DNA of 64,000 nucleotides from Paratinospora sagittata (Eukaryota; Streptophyta; Magnoliopsida; Ranunculales; Menispermaceae), in the NCBI GenBank assembly GCA_035771175.1, contig JAYMFD010001680.1, positions 55,072 through 119,071 on the forward strand, given 5' to 3'. Of the stretch, positions 50,101 through 63,989 are shown piece by piece; position 1 is the first letter of the stretch, and every line of letters starts with the position of its first letter. Under the pieces are notes generated by a model. It searched no databases, had not been told where the DNA came from, and was given only the letters and a program-made list of their open reading frames with translations. The position numbers were made by a program, and so were the translations under genes.

Positions 50101-51289
50101 CACTGGATAGCTTTCTCCGCCAACTGTTTGAGCGAGTCCTAATATCCTTTTAGGAACCCCCGGAATAGACGGAACTCCGTTCCAATATCCCGGTGAATTT
50201 TTGACACCCAAATCTAAAATTTTGGTTTAAATGAACTAAATATACTTAGAAAAAGTAATTGAGGCAATCGCGACCAATTCACCGGATTGCTTTCTCCACC
50301 AACTCCTTGAGCGAGTCCCAATATCCTTCAAGCAACCCCCCAGGATAGATGAAACTCCGTTACAATATCACGATGAATTTTTTACCACTAAATCTCAAAT
50401 TTTGGTTTAAATGAATTAAATTTATTTAGAAAATATGTTTGAGGCAATCGCGACCAATCCACCAGATTGCTTTCTCCACCAACTCTTTGAGCGAGTCCCA
50501 ATATCCTTCTAGGAACGCCCGAAATAGATGGAACTCCGTTCCAATATCCCGCTGAATTTTTGACCCCCAAATCTATATTTTGGTTTAAATGAACTAAATA
50601 TACTTAGAAAAAGTAATTGAGGCAATCGCGACCAATCCACCGGATTGCTTTCTCTACCAACTCCTCGAGCAAGTCCCAATATCCTTCAAGCAACCCCCAG
50701 AATAGATGAAACACCGTTTCAATATCCCGATGAATTTTTGACCATTAAATCTCAAATTTTGGTTTAAATGAACTAAATTTACTTAAAAAATGTGTTTGAC
50801 GCAATCGCGACCAATCCACCGTATTGCTTTCTCCACCTACTCTTTGAGCGAGTCCCAATATCCTTCTAGCAACCCCTCAGAATAGATGGAACTCCGTTCC
50901 AATATCCCGATGAATTTTTGACCCCTAAATCTCAAAATTTGGTTTAAATGAACTAAATTTACTTAGGAAATGTGTTTGAGGCAATCGCGACCAATCCACC
51001 ATATTGCTTTCTCCACCAACTCTTTGAGCGAGTCCCAATATCCTTCTAGGAACCCCCGGAATAGATGGAACTCCGTTCCAATATCCCGGTGAATTTCTGA
51101 CCTCCAAATCTAAATTTTTTGTTTAAATGAACTAAATATACTTAGAAAAAGTGTTTGAGGCAATCGCGACCAATTCACCGGATTGCTTTCTCCACCAACT
51201 CCTTGAGCGAGTCCCAATATCCTTCAAGCAACCCCCCAGGATCGATGAAACTCCGTTCCAATATCCCGATGAATTTTTTACCACTAAAT
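47172..51289. repeat. 23-monomer segment (4118 bp) of the right arm
   Basis: Positions 47172-49992 match 51290-54110 at a shift of 4118 bp, with 1-bp indels such as aactaatatac near 51491. After 49993 the two diverge. Here a two-monomer stretch (about 49993-50345) resembles about 55185-55530, and then a segment like 49635 onward resumes. The unit is therefore a mosaic built from 12-mer parts. Confidence 0.72.
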
Positions 51290-53425
51290 CTCAAATTTTG
51301 GTTAAATGAACTAAATTTACTTAGGAAATGTGTTTGAGGCAATCGCGACGAATCCACCATATTGCTTTCTCCACCAACTCTTTGAGCGAGTCCCAATATC
51401 CTTCTAGGAACCCCCGGAATAGATGGAACTCCGTTCCAATATCCCGGTGAATTTTTGACCCCCAAATCTAAAATTTTTGTTTAAATGAACTAATATACTT
51501 AGAAAAAGTGTTTGAGGCAATCGCGACCAATTCACCGGATTGCTTTCTCCACCAACTCCTTGAGCGAGTCCCAATATCCTTCAAGCAACCCCCCAGGATA
51601 AATGAAACTCCGTTCTAATATCCCGATGAATTTTTTACCACTAAATCTCAAATTTTGGTTTAAATGATTTAAATTTATTTAGAAAATTTGTTTGAGCCAA
51701 TCGCGACCAATCCACCAGATTGCTTTCTCCACCAACTCTTTGAGCGAGTCCCAATATCCTACTAGGAACCCCCGAAATAGATGGAACTCCGTTCCAATAT
51801 CCCGTTGAATTTTTGACCCCCAAATCTAAATTTTGGTTTAAATAAACTAAATATACTTAGAAAAAGTGTTTGAGGCCATCGCGAACAATCCACCGGATTG
51901 CTTTCTTTACCAACTCCTTGAGCGAGTCCCAATATCCTTCAAGCAACCACCATAATAGATGGAACTCCGTTTCAATAACCCGATGAATTTTTGACCCCCA
52001 AATCTAAGTTTTTTTTCAAATGACCTAAATTTACTGAGAAAATGTGTTTGAGGTAATCGCGACCAATCTACCGTATTGCTTTCTCCACCAACTCTTTGAG
52101 CGAGTCCCAATATCCTTCTAGCAACCCCCAGAATAGATGGAACTCTGTTCCAATATTCCGATGAATTTTTGACCCCTCAATCTCAAATTTTGGTTTAAAT
52201 GAACTAAATTTACTTAGAAAATGTGTTTGAGGCAATCGCGACCAATCCACTGGATAGCTTTCTCCACCAACTCTTTGAGCGAGTCCTAATATCCTTCTAG
52301 GAACCCCCGGAATAGACGGAACTCCGTTCCAATATCCCGGTGAATTTTTGACACCCAAATCTAAAATTTTGGTTTAAATGAACTAAATATACTTAGAAAA
52401 AGTAATTGAGGCAATCGCGACCAATTCACCGGATTGCTTTCTCCACCAACTCCTTGAGCGAGTCCCAATATCCTTCAAGCAACCCCCCAGGATAGATGGA
52501 ACTCCGTTCCAATATCCCGATGAATTTTTGACCACTAAATCTCAAATTTTGGTTTAAATGAATAAAATTTACTTAGAAAATTTGTTTGAGGCAATCGCGA
52601 CCAATCTACCGGATTGCTTTCTCCACCAAGTCTTTGTGCGAGTCCCAATATCCTTCTATTAACCACCGGAAAAGATGAAACTCCGTACCAATATCCCGGT
52701 GAACTTTTGACCCCCAACTCTAAAATCTTGGTTTAAATGAATTAAACTTATTTAGAAAATGTGTTTGAGGCAATCGCGACCAATCCACCGGATTGCTTTT
52801 TCCACCAACTACTTAAGCGAGTCCCAATATCCTTCTAGGAACCCCCGGAATAGATGGAACTCCGTTCTAATATCCGGATGAATTTTTGACCCCTAAATGT
52901 CAAATTTTGGTTTAAATGAACTAAATTTACTTAGAAAATGCGTTTGAGGCAATCGCGATCAATCCACCGCATTGCTTTCTCTACCAACTCCTCGAGCAAG
53001 TCCCAATATCCTTCAAGCAACCCCCAGAATAGATGAAACACCGTTTCAATATCCCGATGAATTTTTGACCATTAAATCTCAAATTTTGGTTTAAAAGAAC
53101 TAAATTTACTTAGAAAATGTGTTTGAGGCAATCGCTACCAATCCACCATATTGCTTTCTCCACCAACTCTTTGAGCGAGTCCCAATATCCTTCTAGGAAC
53201 CCCCGGAAGAGACGGAACTCCGTTCCAATATCCCGGTGAATTTTTGACACCCAAATCTAAAATTTTGGTTTAAATGAACTAAATATACTTAGAAAAAGTA
53301 ATTGTGGCAATCGCGACCAATTCACCGGATTGCTTTCTCCACCAACTCCTTGAGCGAGTCCCAATATCCTTCAAGCAACCCCCCAGGATAGATGGAACTC
53401 CGTTCGAATATCCCGATAAATTTTT
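51290..53425. repeat. Second partial copy of the 23-monomer segment, leading into the 12-mer array
   Basis: The segment continues the 4118-bp duplication from 47172 and runs without a visible break into the first 12-mer unit at 53426. It carries the aaccaccataatag and gtttcaataacccg variants near 51950, as at 47827. Confidence 0.72.
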
Positions 53426-55574
53426 GACCACTAAATCTCAAATTTTGGTTTAAATGAATAAAATTTACTTAGAAAATTTTTTTGAGGCAATCGCGACCAA
53501 TCCGCCAGATTGCTTTCTCCACCAACTCTTTGAGCGAGTCCCAATATCCTTCTAGGAACCCCCGGAATAGATGGAACTCCGTTCCAATATCCCGGTGAAT
53601 TTTTGACCCCCAAATCTAAATTTTTTGTTTAAATGAACTAAATATACTTAGAAAAAGTGTTTGAGGCAATCGCGACCAATTCACCGGATTGCTTTCTCCA
53701 CCAACTCCTTGAGCGAGTCCCAATATCCTTCAAGCAACCCCCCAGGATAGATGAAACTCCGTTCCAATATCACGATGAATTTTTTACCACTAAATCTCAA
53801 ATTTTGGTTTAAATGAATTAAATTTATTTAGAAAATATGTTTGAGGCAATCGCGACCAATCCACCAGATTGCTTTCTCCACCAACTCTTTGAGCGAGTCC
53901 CAATATCCTTCTAGGAACGCCCGAAATAGATGGAACTCCGTTCCAATATCCCGCTGAATTTTTGACCCCCAAATCTATATTTTGGTTTAAATGAACTAAA
54001 TATACTTAGAAAAAGTAATTGAGGCAATCGCGACCAATCCACCGGATTGCTTTCTCTACCAACTCCTCGAGCAAGTCCCAATATCCTTCAAGCAACCCCC
54101 AGAATAGATGAAACACCGTTTCAATATCCCGATGAATTTTTGACCATTAAATCTCAAATTTTGGTTTAAATGAACTAAATTTACTTAGAAAATGTGTTTG
54201 AGGCAATCGCGACCAATCCACCGTATTGCTTTCTCCACCTACTCTTTGAGCGAGTCCCAATATCCTTCTAGCAACCCCTCAGAATAGATGGAACTCCGTT
54301 CCAATATCCCGATGAATTTTTGACCCCTAAATCTCAAATTTTGGTTTAAATGAACTAAATTTACTTAGGAAATGTGTTTGAGGCAATCGCGACCAATCCA
54401 CCATATTGCTTTCTCCACCAACTCTTTGAGCGAGTCCCAATATCCTTCTAGGAACCCCCGGAATAGATGGAACTCCGTTCCAATATCCCGGTGAATTTTT
54501 GACCCCCAAATCTAAATTTTTTGTTTAAATGAACTAAATATACTTAGAAAAAGTGTTTGAGGCAATCGCGACCAATTCACCGGATTGCTTTCTCCACCAA
54601 CTCCTTGAGCGAGTCCCAATATCCTTCAAGCAACCCCCCAGGATCGATGAAACTCCGTTCCAATATCCCGATGAATTTTTTACCACTAAATCTCAAATTT
54701 TGGTTTAAATGAATTAAATTTATTTAGAAAATTTGTTTGAGGCAATCGCGACCAATCCACCAGATTGCTTTCTCCACCAACTCTTTGAGCGAGTCCCAAT
54801 ATCCTTCTAGGAACCCCCGAAATAGATGGATCTCCGTTCCAATATCCCGTTGAATTTTTGACCCCCAATTCTAAATTTTGGTTTAAATAAACTAAATATA
54901 TTAGAAAAAGTGTTTGAGGCCATCGCGACCAATCCACCGGATTGCTTTCTTTACCAACTGCTTGAGCGAGTCCCAATATCCTTCAAGCAACCCCCATAAT
55001 AGATGGAACTCCGTTTCAATATCCCGATGAATTTTTGACCCCCAAATCTAAGTTTTTTTTTCAAATGACCTAAGTTTACTGAGAAAATGTGTTTGAGGTA
55101 ATCGCGACCAATCTACCGTATTGCTTTCTCCACCAACTCTTTGAGCGAGTCCCAATATCCTTCTAGCAACCCCCAGAATAGATGGAACTCTGTTCCAATA
55201 TTCCGATGAATTTTTGACCCCACAATCTGAAATTTTGGTTTAAATGAACTAAATTTACTTAGAAACTGTGTTTGAGGCAATCGCGACCAATCCACTGGAT
55301 AGCTTTCTCCGCCAACTCTTTGAGCGAGTCCTAATATCCTTCTAGGAACCCCCGGAATAGACGGAACTCCGTTCCAATATCCCGGTGAATTTTTGACACC
55401 CAAATCTAAAATTTTGGTTTAAATGAACTAAATATACTTAGAAAAAGTAATTGAGGCAATCGCGACCAATTCACCGGATTGCTTTCTCCACCAACTCCTT
55501 GAGCGAGTCCCAATATCCTTCAAGCAACCCCCCAGGATAGATGGAACTCCGTTCCAATATCCCGATGAATTTTT
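53426..55574. repeat. 12-monomer HOR unit (2149 bp), copy I1
   Basis: I set unit starts at the gaccactaaatctcaaattt that precedes tgaataaaatttac. This start recurs at 53426, 55575, 57724, 59693, 61842 and 63990. Copy I1 is slightly more diverged (tccgccagattg near 53503). Unit markers are gaacgcccgaaatag, ctatattttggttt, tcctcgagcaag, cttaggaaatg, ataaactaaatatattag and ctaagttttttttt. Confidence 0.87.
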
Positions 55575-57723
55575 GACCACTAAATCTCAAATTTTGGTTT
55601 AAATGAATAAAATTTACTTAGAAAATTTTTTTGAGGCAATCGCAACCAATCCACCAGATTGCTTTCTCCACCAACTCTTTGAGCGAGTCCCAATATCCTT
55701 CTAGGAACCCCCGGAATAGATGGAACTCCGTTCCAATATCCCGGTGAATTAATGACCCCCAAATCTAAATTTTTTGTTTAAATGAACTAAATATACTTAG
55801 AAAAAGTGTTTGAGGCAATCGCGACCAATTCACCGGATTGCTTTCTCCACCAACTCCTTGAGCGAGTCCCAATATCCTTCAAGCAACCCCCCAGGATAGA
55901 TGAAACTCCGTTCCAATATCAAGATGAATTTTTTACCACTAAATCTCAAATTTTGGTTTAAATGAATTAAATTTATTTAGAAAATATGTTTGAGGCAATC
56001 GCGACCAATCCACCAGATTGCTTTCTCCACCAACTCTTTGAGCGAGTCCCAATATCCTTCTAGGAACGCCCGAAATAGATGGAACTCCGTTCCAATATCC
56101 CGCTGAATTTTTGACCCCCAAATCTATATTTTGGTTTAAATGAACTAAATATACTTAGAAAAAGTAATTGAGGCAATCGCGACCAATCCACCGGATTGCT
56201 TTCTCTACCAACTCCTCGAGCAAGTCCCAATATCCTTCGAGCAACCCCCAGAATAGATGAAACACCGTTTCAATATCCCGATGAATTTTTGACCATTAAA
56301 TCTCAAATTTTGGTTTAAATGAACTAAATTTACTTAGAAAATGTGTTTGAGGCAATCGCGACCAATCCACCGTATTGCTTTCTCCACCTACTCTTTGAGC
56401 GAGTCCCAATATCCTTCTAGCAACCCCTCAGAATAGATGGAACTCCGTTCCAATATCCCGATGAATTTTTGACCCCTAAATCTCAAATTTTGGTTTAAAT
56501 GAACTAAATTTACTTAGGAAATGTGTTTGAGGCAATCGCGACCAATCCACCATATTGCTTTCTCCACCAACTCTTTGAGCGAGTCCCAATATCCTTCTAC
56601 GAACCCCCGGAATAGATGGAACTCCGTTCCAATATCACGGTGAATTTTTGACCCCCAAATCTAAATTTTTTGTTTAAATGAACTAAATATACTTAGAAAA
56701 AGTGTTTGAGGCAATCGCGACCAATTCACCGGATTGCTTTCTCCACCAACTCCTTGAGCGAGTCCCAATATCCTTCAAGCAACCCCCCAGGATCGATGAA
56801 ACTACGTTCCAATATCCCGATGAATATTTTACCACTAAATCTCAGATTTTGGTTTAAATGAATTAAATTTATTTAGAAAATTTGTTTGAGGCATTCGCGA
56901 CCAATCCACCAGATTGCTTTCTCCACCAACTCTTTGAGCGAGTCCCAATATCCTTCTAGGAACCCCCGAAATAGATGGATCTCCGTTCCAATATCCCGTT
57001 GAATTTTTGACCCCCAATTCTAAATTTTGGTTTAAATAAACTAAATATATTAGAAAAAGTGTTTGAGGCCATCGCGACCAATCCACCGGATTGCTTTCTT
57101 TACCAACTGCTTGAGCGAGTCCCAATATCCTTCAAGCAACCCCCATAATAGATGGAACTCCGTTTCAATATCCCGATGAATTTTTGACCCCCAAATCTAA
57201 GTTTTTTTTTCAAATGACCTAAGTTTACTGAGAAAATGTGTTTGAGGTAATCGCGACCAATCTACCGTATTGCTTTCTCCACCAACTCTTTGAGCGAGTC
57301 CCAATATCCTTCTAGCAACCCCCAGAATAGATGGAACTCTGTTCCAATATTCCGATGAATTTTTGACCCCACAATCTGAAATTTTGGTTTAAATGAACTA
57401 AATTTACTTAGAAACTGTGTTTGAGGCAATCGCGACCAATCCACTGGATAGCTTTCTCCGCCAACTCTTTGAGCGAGTCCTAATATCCTTCTAGGAACCC
57501 CCGGAATAGACGGAACTCCGTTCCAATATCCCGGTGAATTTTTGACACCCAAATCTAAAATTTTGGTTTAAATGAACTAAATATACTTAGAAAAAGTAAT
57601 TGAGGCAATCGCGACCAATTCACCGGATTGCTTTCTCCACCAACTCCTTGAGCGAGTCCCAATATCCTTCAAGCAACCCCCCAGGATAGATGGAACTCCG
57701 TTCCAATATCCCGATGAATTTTT
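55575..57723. repeat. 12-monomer HOR unit (2149 bp), copy I2
   Basis: This is the full 12-monomer order at a shift of 2149 from I1. It carries the ggtgaattaatgacc variant near 55742, which I1 lacks and I3-I5 share. Confidence 0.9.
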
Positions 57724-59692
57724 GACCACTAAATCTCAAATTTTGGTTTAAATGAATAAAATTTACTTAGAAAATTTTTTTGAGGCAATCGCAACCAATC
57801 CACCAGATTGCTTTCTCCACCAACTCTTTGAGCGAGTCCCAATATCCTTCTAGGAACCCCGGAATAGATGGAACTCCGTTCCAATATCCCGGTGAATTAA
57901 TGACCCCCAAATCTAAATTTTTTGTTTAAATGAACTAAATATACTTAGAAAAAGTGTTTGAGGCAATCGCGACCAATTCACCGGATTGCTTTCTCCACCA
58001 ACTCCTTGAGCGAGTCCCAATATCCTTCAAGCAACCCCCCAGGATAGATGAAACTCCGTTCCAATATCACGATGAATTTTTTACCACTAAATCTCAAATT
58101 TTGGTTTAAATGAATTAAATTTATTTAGAAAATATGTTTGAGGCAATCGCGACCAATCCACCAGATTGCTTTCTCCACCAACTCTTTGAGCGAGTCCCAA
58201 TATCCTTCTAGGAACGCCCGAAATAGATGGAACTCCGTCCCAATATCCCGCTGAATTTTTGACCCCCAAATCTATATTTTGGTTTAAATGAACTAAATAT
58301 ACTTAGAAAAAGTAATTGAGGCAATCGCGACCAATCCACCGGATTGCTTTCTCTACCAACTCCTCGAGCAAGTCCCAATATCCTTCGAGCAACCCCCAGA
58401 ATAGATGAAACACCGTTTCAATATCCCGATGAATTTTTGACCATTAAATCTCAAATTTTGGTTTAAATGAACTAAATTTACTTAGAAAATGTGTTTGAGG
58501 CAATCGCGACCAATCCACCGTATTGCTTTCTCCACCTACTCTTTGAGCGAGTCCCAATATCCTTCTAGCAACCCCTCAGAATAGATGGAACTCCGTTCCA
58601 ATATCCCGATGAATTTTTGACCCCTAAATCTCAAATTTTGGTTTAAATGAACTAAATTTACTTAGGAAATGTGTTTGAGGCAATCGCGACCAATCCACCA
58701 TATTGCTTTCTCCACCAACTCTTTGAGCGAGTCCCAATATCCTTCTAGGAACCCCCGGAATAGATGGAACTCCGTTCCAATATCACGGTGAATTTTTGAC
58801 CCCCAAATCTAAATTTTTTGTTTAAATGAACTAAATATACTTAGAAAAAGTGTTTGAGGCAATCGCGACCAATTCACCGGATTGCTTTCTCCACCAACTC
58901 CTTGAGCGAGTCCCAATATCCTTCAAGCAACCCCCCAGGATCGATGAAACTACGTTCCAATATCCCGATGAATATTTTACCACTAAATCTCAGATTTTGG
59001 TTTAAATGAATTAAATTTATTTAGAAAATTTGTTTGAGGCAATCGCGACCAATCCACCAGATTGCTTTCTCCACCAACTCTTTGAGCGAGTCCCAATATC
59101 CTTCTAGGAACCCCCGAAATAGATGGAACTCCGTTCCAATATCCCGTTGAATTTTTGACCCCCAAATCTAAATTTTGGTTTAAATAAACTAAATATATTA
59201 GAAAAAGTGTTTGAGGCCATCGCGACCAATCCACCGGATTGCTTTCTTTACCAACTGCTTGAGCGAGTCCCAATATCCTTCAAGCAACCCCCATAATAGA
59301 TGGAACTCCGTTTCAATATCCCGATGAATTTTTGACCCCCAAATCTAAGTTTTTTTTTCAAATGACCTAAGTTTACTGAGAAAATGTGTTTGAGGTAATC
59401 GCGACCAATCTACCGTATTGCTTTCTCCACCAACTCTTTGAGCGAGTCCCAATATCCTTCTAGCAACCCCCAGAATAGATGGAACTCTGTTCCAATATCC
59501 CGGTGAATTTTTGACACCCAAATCTAAAATTTTGGTTTAAATGAACTAAATATACTTAGAAAAAGTAATTGAGGCAATCGCGACCAATTCACCGGATTGC
59601 TTTCTCCACCAACTCCTTGAGCGAGTCCCAATATCCTTCAAGCAACCCCCCAGGATAGATGGAACTCCGTTCCAATATCCCGATGAATTTTT
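57724..59692. repeat. 11-monomer deletion derivative of the 12-mer (1969 bp), copy I3
   Basis: The unit is 180 bp shorter than its neighbours. One monomer is missing at 59489-59498: ctctgttccaatat from one monomer continues directly as cccggtgaatttttgacacc from the next. In I2 these are separate monomers (about 57348 and 57525). The crossover falls inside the shared GTTCCAATAT. The remaining 1 bp is a lost C in aggaaccccgg near 57857. Confidence 0.88.
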
Positions 59693-61841
59693 GACCACTA
59701 AATCTCAAATTTTGGTTTAAATGAATAAAATTTACTTAGAAAATTTTTTTGAGGCAAACGCAACCAATCCACCAGATTGCTTTCTCCACCAACTCTTTGA
59801 GCGAGTCCCAATATCCATCTAGGAACCCCCGGAATAGATGGAACTCCGTTCCAATATCCCGGTGAATTAATGACCCCCAAATCTAAATTTTTTGTTTAAA
59901 TGAACTAAATATACTTAGAAAAAGTGTTTGAGGCAATCGCGACCCATTCACCGGATTGCTTTCTCCACCAACTCCTTGAGCGAGTCCCAATATCCTTCAA
60001 GCAACCCCCCAGGATAAATGAAACTCCGTTCCAATATCACGATGAATTTTTTACCACTAAATCTCAAATTTTGGTTTAAATGAATTAAATTTATTTAGAA
60101 AATATGTTTGAGGCAATCGCGACTAATCCACCAGATTGCTTTCTCCACCAACTCTTTGAGCGAGTCCCAATATCCTTCTAGGAACGCCCGAAATAGATGG
60201 AACTCCGTTCCAATATCCCGCTGAATTTTTGACCCCCAAATCTATATTTTGGTTTAAATGAACTAAATATACTTAGAAAAAGTAATTGAGGCAATCGCGA
60301 CCAATCCACCGGATTGCTTTCTCTACCAACTCCTCGAGCAAGTCCCAATATCCTTCAAGCAACCCCCAGAATAGATGAAACACCGTTTCAATATCCCGAT
60401 GAATTTTTGACCATTAAATCTCAAATTTTGGTTTAAATGAACTAAATTTACTTAGAAAATGTGTTTGAGGCAATCGCGACCAATCCACCGTATTGCTTTC
60501 TCCACCTACTCTTTGAGCGAGTCCCAATATCCTTCTAGCAACCCCTCAGAATAGATGGAACTCCGTTCCAATATCCCGATGAATTTTTGACCCCTAAATC
60601 TCAAATTTTGGTTTAAATGAACTAAATTTACTTAGGAAATGTGTTTGAGGCAATCGCGACCAATCCACCATATTGCTTTCTCCACCAACTCTTTGAGCGA
60701 GTCCCAATATCCTTCTAGGAACCCCCGGAATAGATGGAACTCCGTTCCAATATCCCGGTGAATTTTTGACCCCCAAATCTAAATTTTTTGTTTAAATGAA
60801 CTAAATATACTTAGAAAAAGTGTTTGAGGCAATCGCGACCAATTCACCGGATTGCTTTCTCCACCAACTCCTTGAGCGAGTCCCAATATCCTTCAAGCAA
60901 CCCCCCAGGATCGATGAAACTCCGTTCCAATATCCCGATGAATTTTTTACCACTAAATCTCAAATTTTGGTTTAAATGAATTAAATTTATTTAGAAAATT
61001 TGTTTGAGGCAATCGCGACCAATCCACCAGATTGCTTTCTCCACCAACTCTTTGAGCGAGTCCCAATATCCTTCTAGGAACCCCCGAAATAGATGGATCT
61101 CCGTTCCAATATCCCGTTGAATTTTTGACCCCCAATTCTAAATTTTGGTTTAAATAAACTAAATATATTAGAAAAAGTGTTTGAGGCCATCGCGACCAAT
61201 CCACCGGATTGCTTTCTTTACCAACTGCTTGAGCGAGTCCCAATATCCTTCAAGCAACCCCCATAATAGATGGAACTCCGTTTCAATATCCCGATGAATT
61301 TTTGACCCCCAAATCTAAGTTTTTTTTTCAAATGACCTAAGTTTACTGAGAAAATGTGTTTGAGGTAATCGCGACCAATCTACCGTATTGCTTTCTCCAC
61401 CAACTCTTTGAGCGAGTCCCAATATCCTTCTAGCAACCCCCAGAATAGATGGAACTCTGTTCCAATATTCCGATGAATTTTTGACCCCACAATCTGAAAT
61501 TTTGGTTTAAATGAACTAAATTTACTTAGAAACTGTGTTTGAGGCAATCGCGACCAATCCACTGGATAGCTTTCTCCGCCAACTCTTTGAGCGAGTCCTA
61601 ATATCCTTCTAGGAACCCCCGGAATAGACGGAACTCCGTTCCAATATCCCGGTGAATTTTTGACACCCAAATCTAAAATTTTGGTTTAAATGAACTAAAT
61701 ATACTTAGAAAAAGTAATTGAGGCAATCGCGACCAATTCACCGGATTGCTTTCTCCACCAACTCCTTGAGCGAGTCCCAATATCCTTCAAGCAACCCCCC
61801 AGGATAGATGGAACTCCGTTCCAATATCCCGATGAATTTTT
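59693..61841. repeat. 12-monomer HOR unit (2149 bp), copy I4
   Basis: Full-length unit with private changes such as gaggcaaacgcaacc near 59752, tatccatctagg near 59814 and gacccattcacc near 59941. The 12-monomer order is restored after the 11-mer. Confidence 0.9.
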
Positions 61842-63989
61842 GACCACTAAATCTCAAATTTTGGTTTAAATGAATAAAATTTACTTAGAAAATTTTTTTG
61901 AGGCAATCGCAACCAATCCACCAGATTGCTTTCTCCACCAACTCTTTGAGCGAGTCCCAATATCCTTCTAGGAACCCCCGGAATAGATGGAACTCCGTTC
62001 CAATATCCCGGTGAATTAATGACCCCCAAATCTAAATTTTTTGTTTAAATGAACTAAATATACTTAGAAAAAGTGTTTGAGGCAATCGCGACCAATTCAC
62101 CGGATTGCTTTCTCCACCAACTCCTTGAGCGAGTCCCAATATCCTTCAAGCAACCCCCCAGGATAGATGAAACTCCGTTCCAATATCACGATGAATTTTT
62201 TACCACTAAATCTCAAATTTTGGTTTAAATGAATTAAATTTATTTAGAAAATATGTTTGAGGCAATCGCGACCAATCCACCAGATTGCTTTCTCCACCAA
62301 CTCTTTGAGCGAGTCCCAATATCCTTCTAGGAACGCCCGAAATAGATGGAACTCCGTTCCAATATCCCGCTGAATTTTTGACCCCCAAATCTATATTTTG
62401 GTTTAAATGAACTAAATATACTTAGAAAAAGTAATTGAGGCAATCGCGACCAATCCACCGGATTGCTTTCTCTACCAACTCCTCGAGCAAGTCCCAATAT
62501 CCTTCGAGCAACCCCCAGAATAGATGAAACACCGTTTCAATATCCCGATGAATTTTTGACCATTAAATCTCAAATTTTGGTTTAAATGAACTAAATTTAC
62601 TTAGAAAATGTGTTTGAGGCAATCGCGACCAATCCACCGTATTGCTTTCTCCACCTACTCTTTGAGCGAGTCCCAATATCCTTCTAGCAACCCCTCAGAA
62701 TAGATGGAACTCCGTTCCAATATCCCGATGAATTTTTGACCCCTAAATCTCAAATTTTGGTTTAAATGAACTAAATTTACTTAGGAAATGTGTTTGAGGC
62801 AATCGCGACCAATCCACCATATTGCTTTCTCCACCAACTCTTTGAGCGAGTCCCAATATCCTTCTAGGAACCCCCGGAATAGATGGAACTCCGTTCCAAT
62901 ATCACGGTGAATTTTTGACCCCCAAATCTAAATTTTTTGTTTAAATGAACTAAATATACTTAGAAAAAGTGTTTGAGGCAATCGCGACCAATTCACCGGA
63001 TTGCTTTCTCCACCAACTCCTTGAGCGAGTCCCAATATCCTTCAAGCAACCCCCAGGATCGATGAAACTCCGTTCCAATATCCCGATGAATATTTTACCA
63101 CTAAATCTCAGATTTTGGTTTAAATGAATTAAATTTATTTAGAAAATTTGTTTGAGGCAATCGCGACCAATCCACCAGATTGCTTTCTCCACCAACTCTT
63201 TGAGCGAGTCCCAATATCCTTCTAGGAACCCCCGAAATAGATGGAACTCCGTTCCAATATCCCGTTGAATTTTTGACCCCCAAATCTAAATTTTGGTTTA
63301 AATAAACTAAATATATTAGAAAAAGTGTTTGAGGCCATCGCGACCAATCCACCGGATTGCTTTCTTTACCAACTGCTTGAGCGAGTCCCAATATCCTTCA
63401 AGCAACCCCCATAATAGATGGAACTCCGTTTCAATATCCCGATGAATTTTTGACCCCCAAATCTAAGTTTTTTTTTCAAATGACCTAAGTTTACTGAGAA
63501 AATGTGTTTGAGGTAATCGCGACCAATCTACCGTATTGCTTTCTCCACCAACTCTTTGAGCGAGTCCCAATATCCTTCTAGCAACCCCCAGAATAGATGG
63601 AACTCTGTTCCAATATTCCGATGAATTTTTGACCCCACAATCTGAAATTTTGGTTTAAATGAACTAAATTTACTTAGGAACTGTGTTTGAGGCAATCGCG
63701 ACCAATCCACTGGATAGCTTTCTCCGCCAACTCTTTGAGCGAGTCCTAATATCCTTCTAGGAACCCCCGGAATAGACGGAACTCCGTTCCAATATCCCGG
63801 TGAATTTTTGACACCCAAATCTAAAATTTTGGTTTAAATGAACTAAATATACTTAGAAAAAGTAATTGAGGCAATCGCGACCAATTCACCGGATTGCTTT
63901 CTCCACCAACTCCTTGAGCGAGTCCCAATATCCTTCAAGCAACCCCCCAGGATAGATGGAACTCCGTTCCAATATCCCGATGAATTTTT
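61842..63989. repeat. 12-monomer HOR unit (2148 bp), copy I5
   Basis: Full-length unit. It is one base shorter because of a lost C in caacccccaggatcg near 63050. It keeps gaatattttacc and ctcagattttgg, shared with I2 and I3 but not I4, so subvariants do not follow simple neighbour order. Confidence 0.9.
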
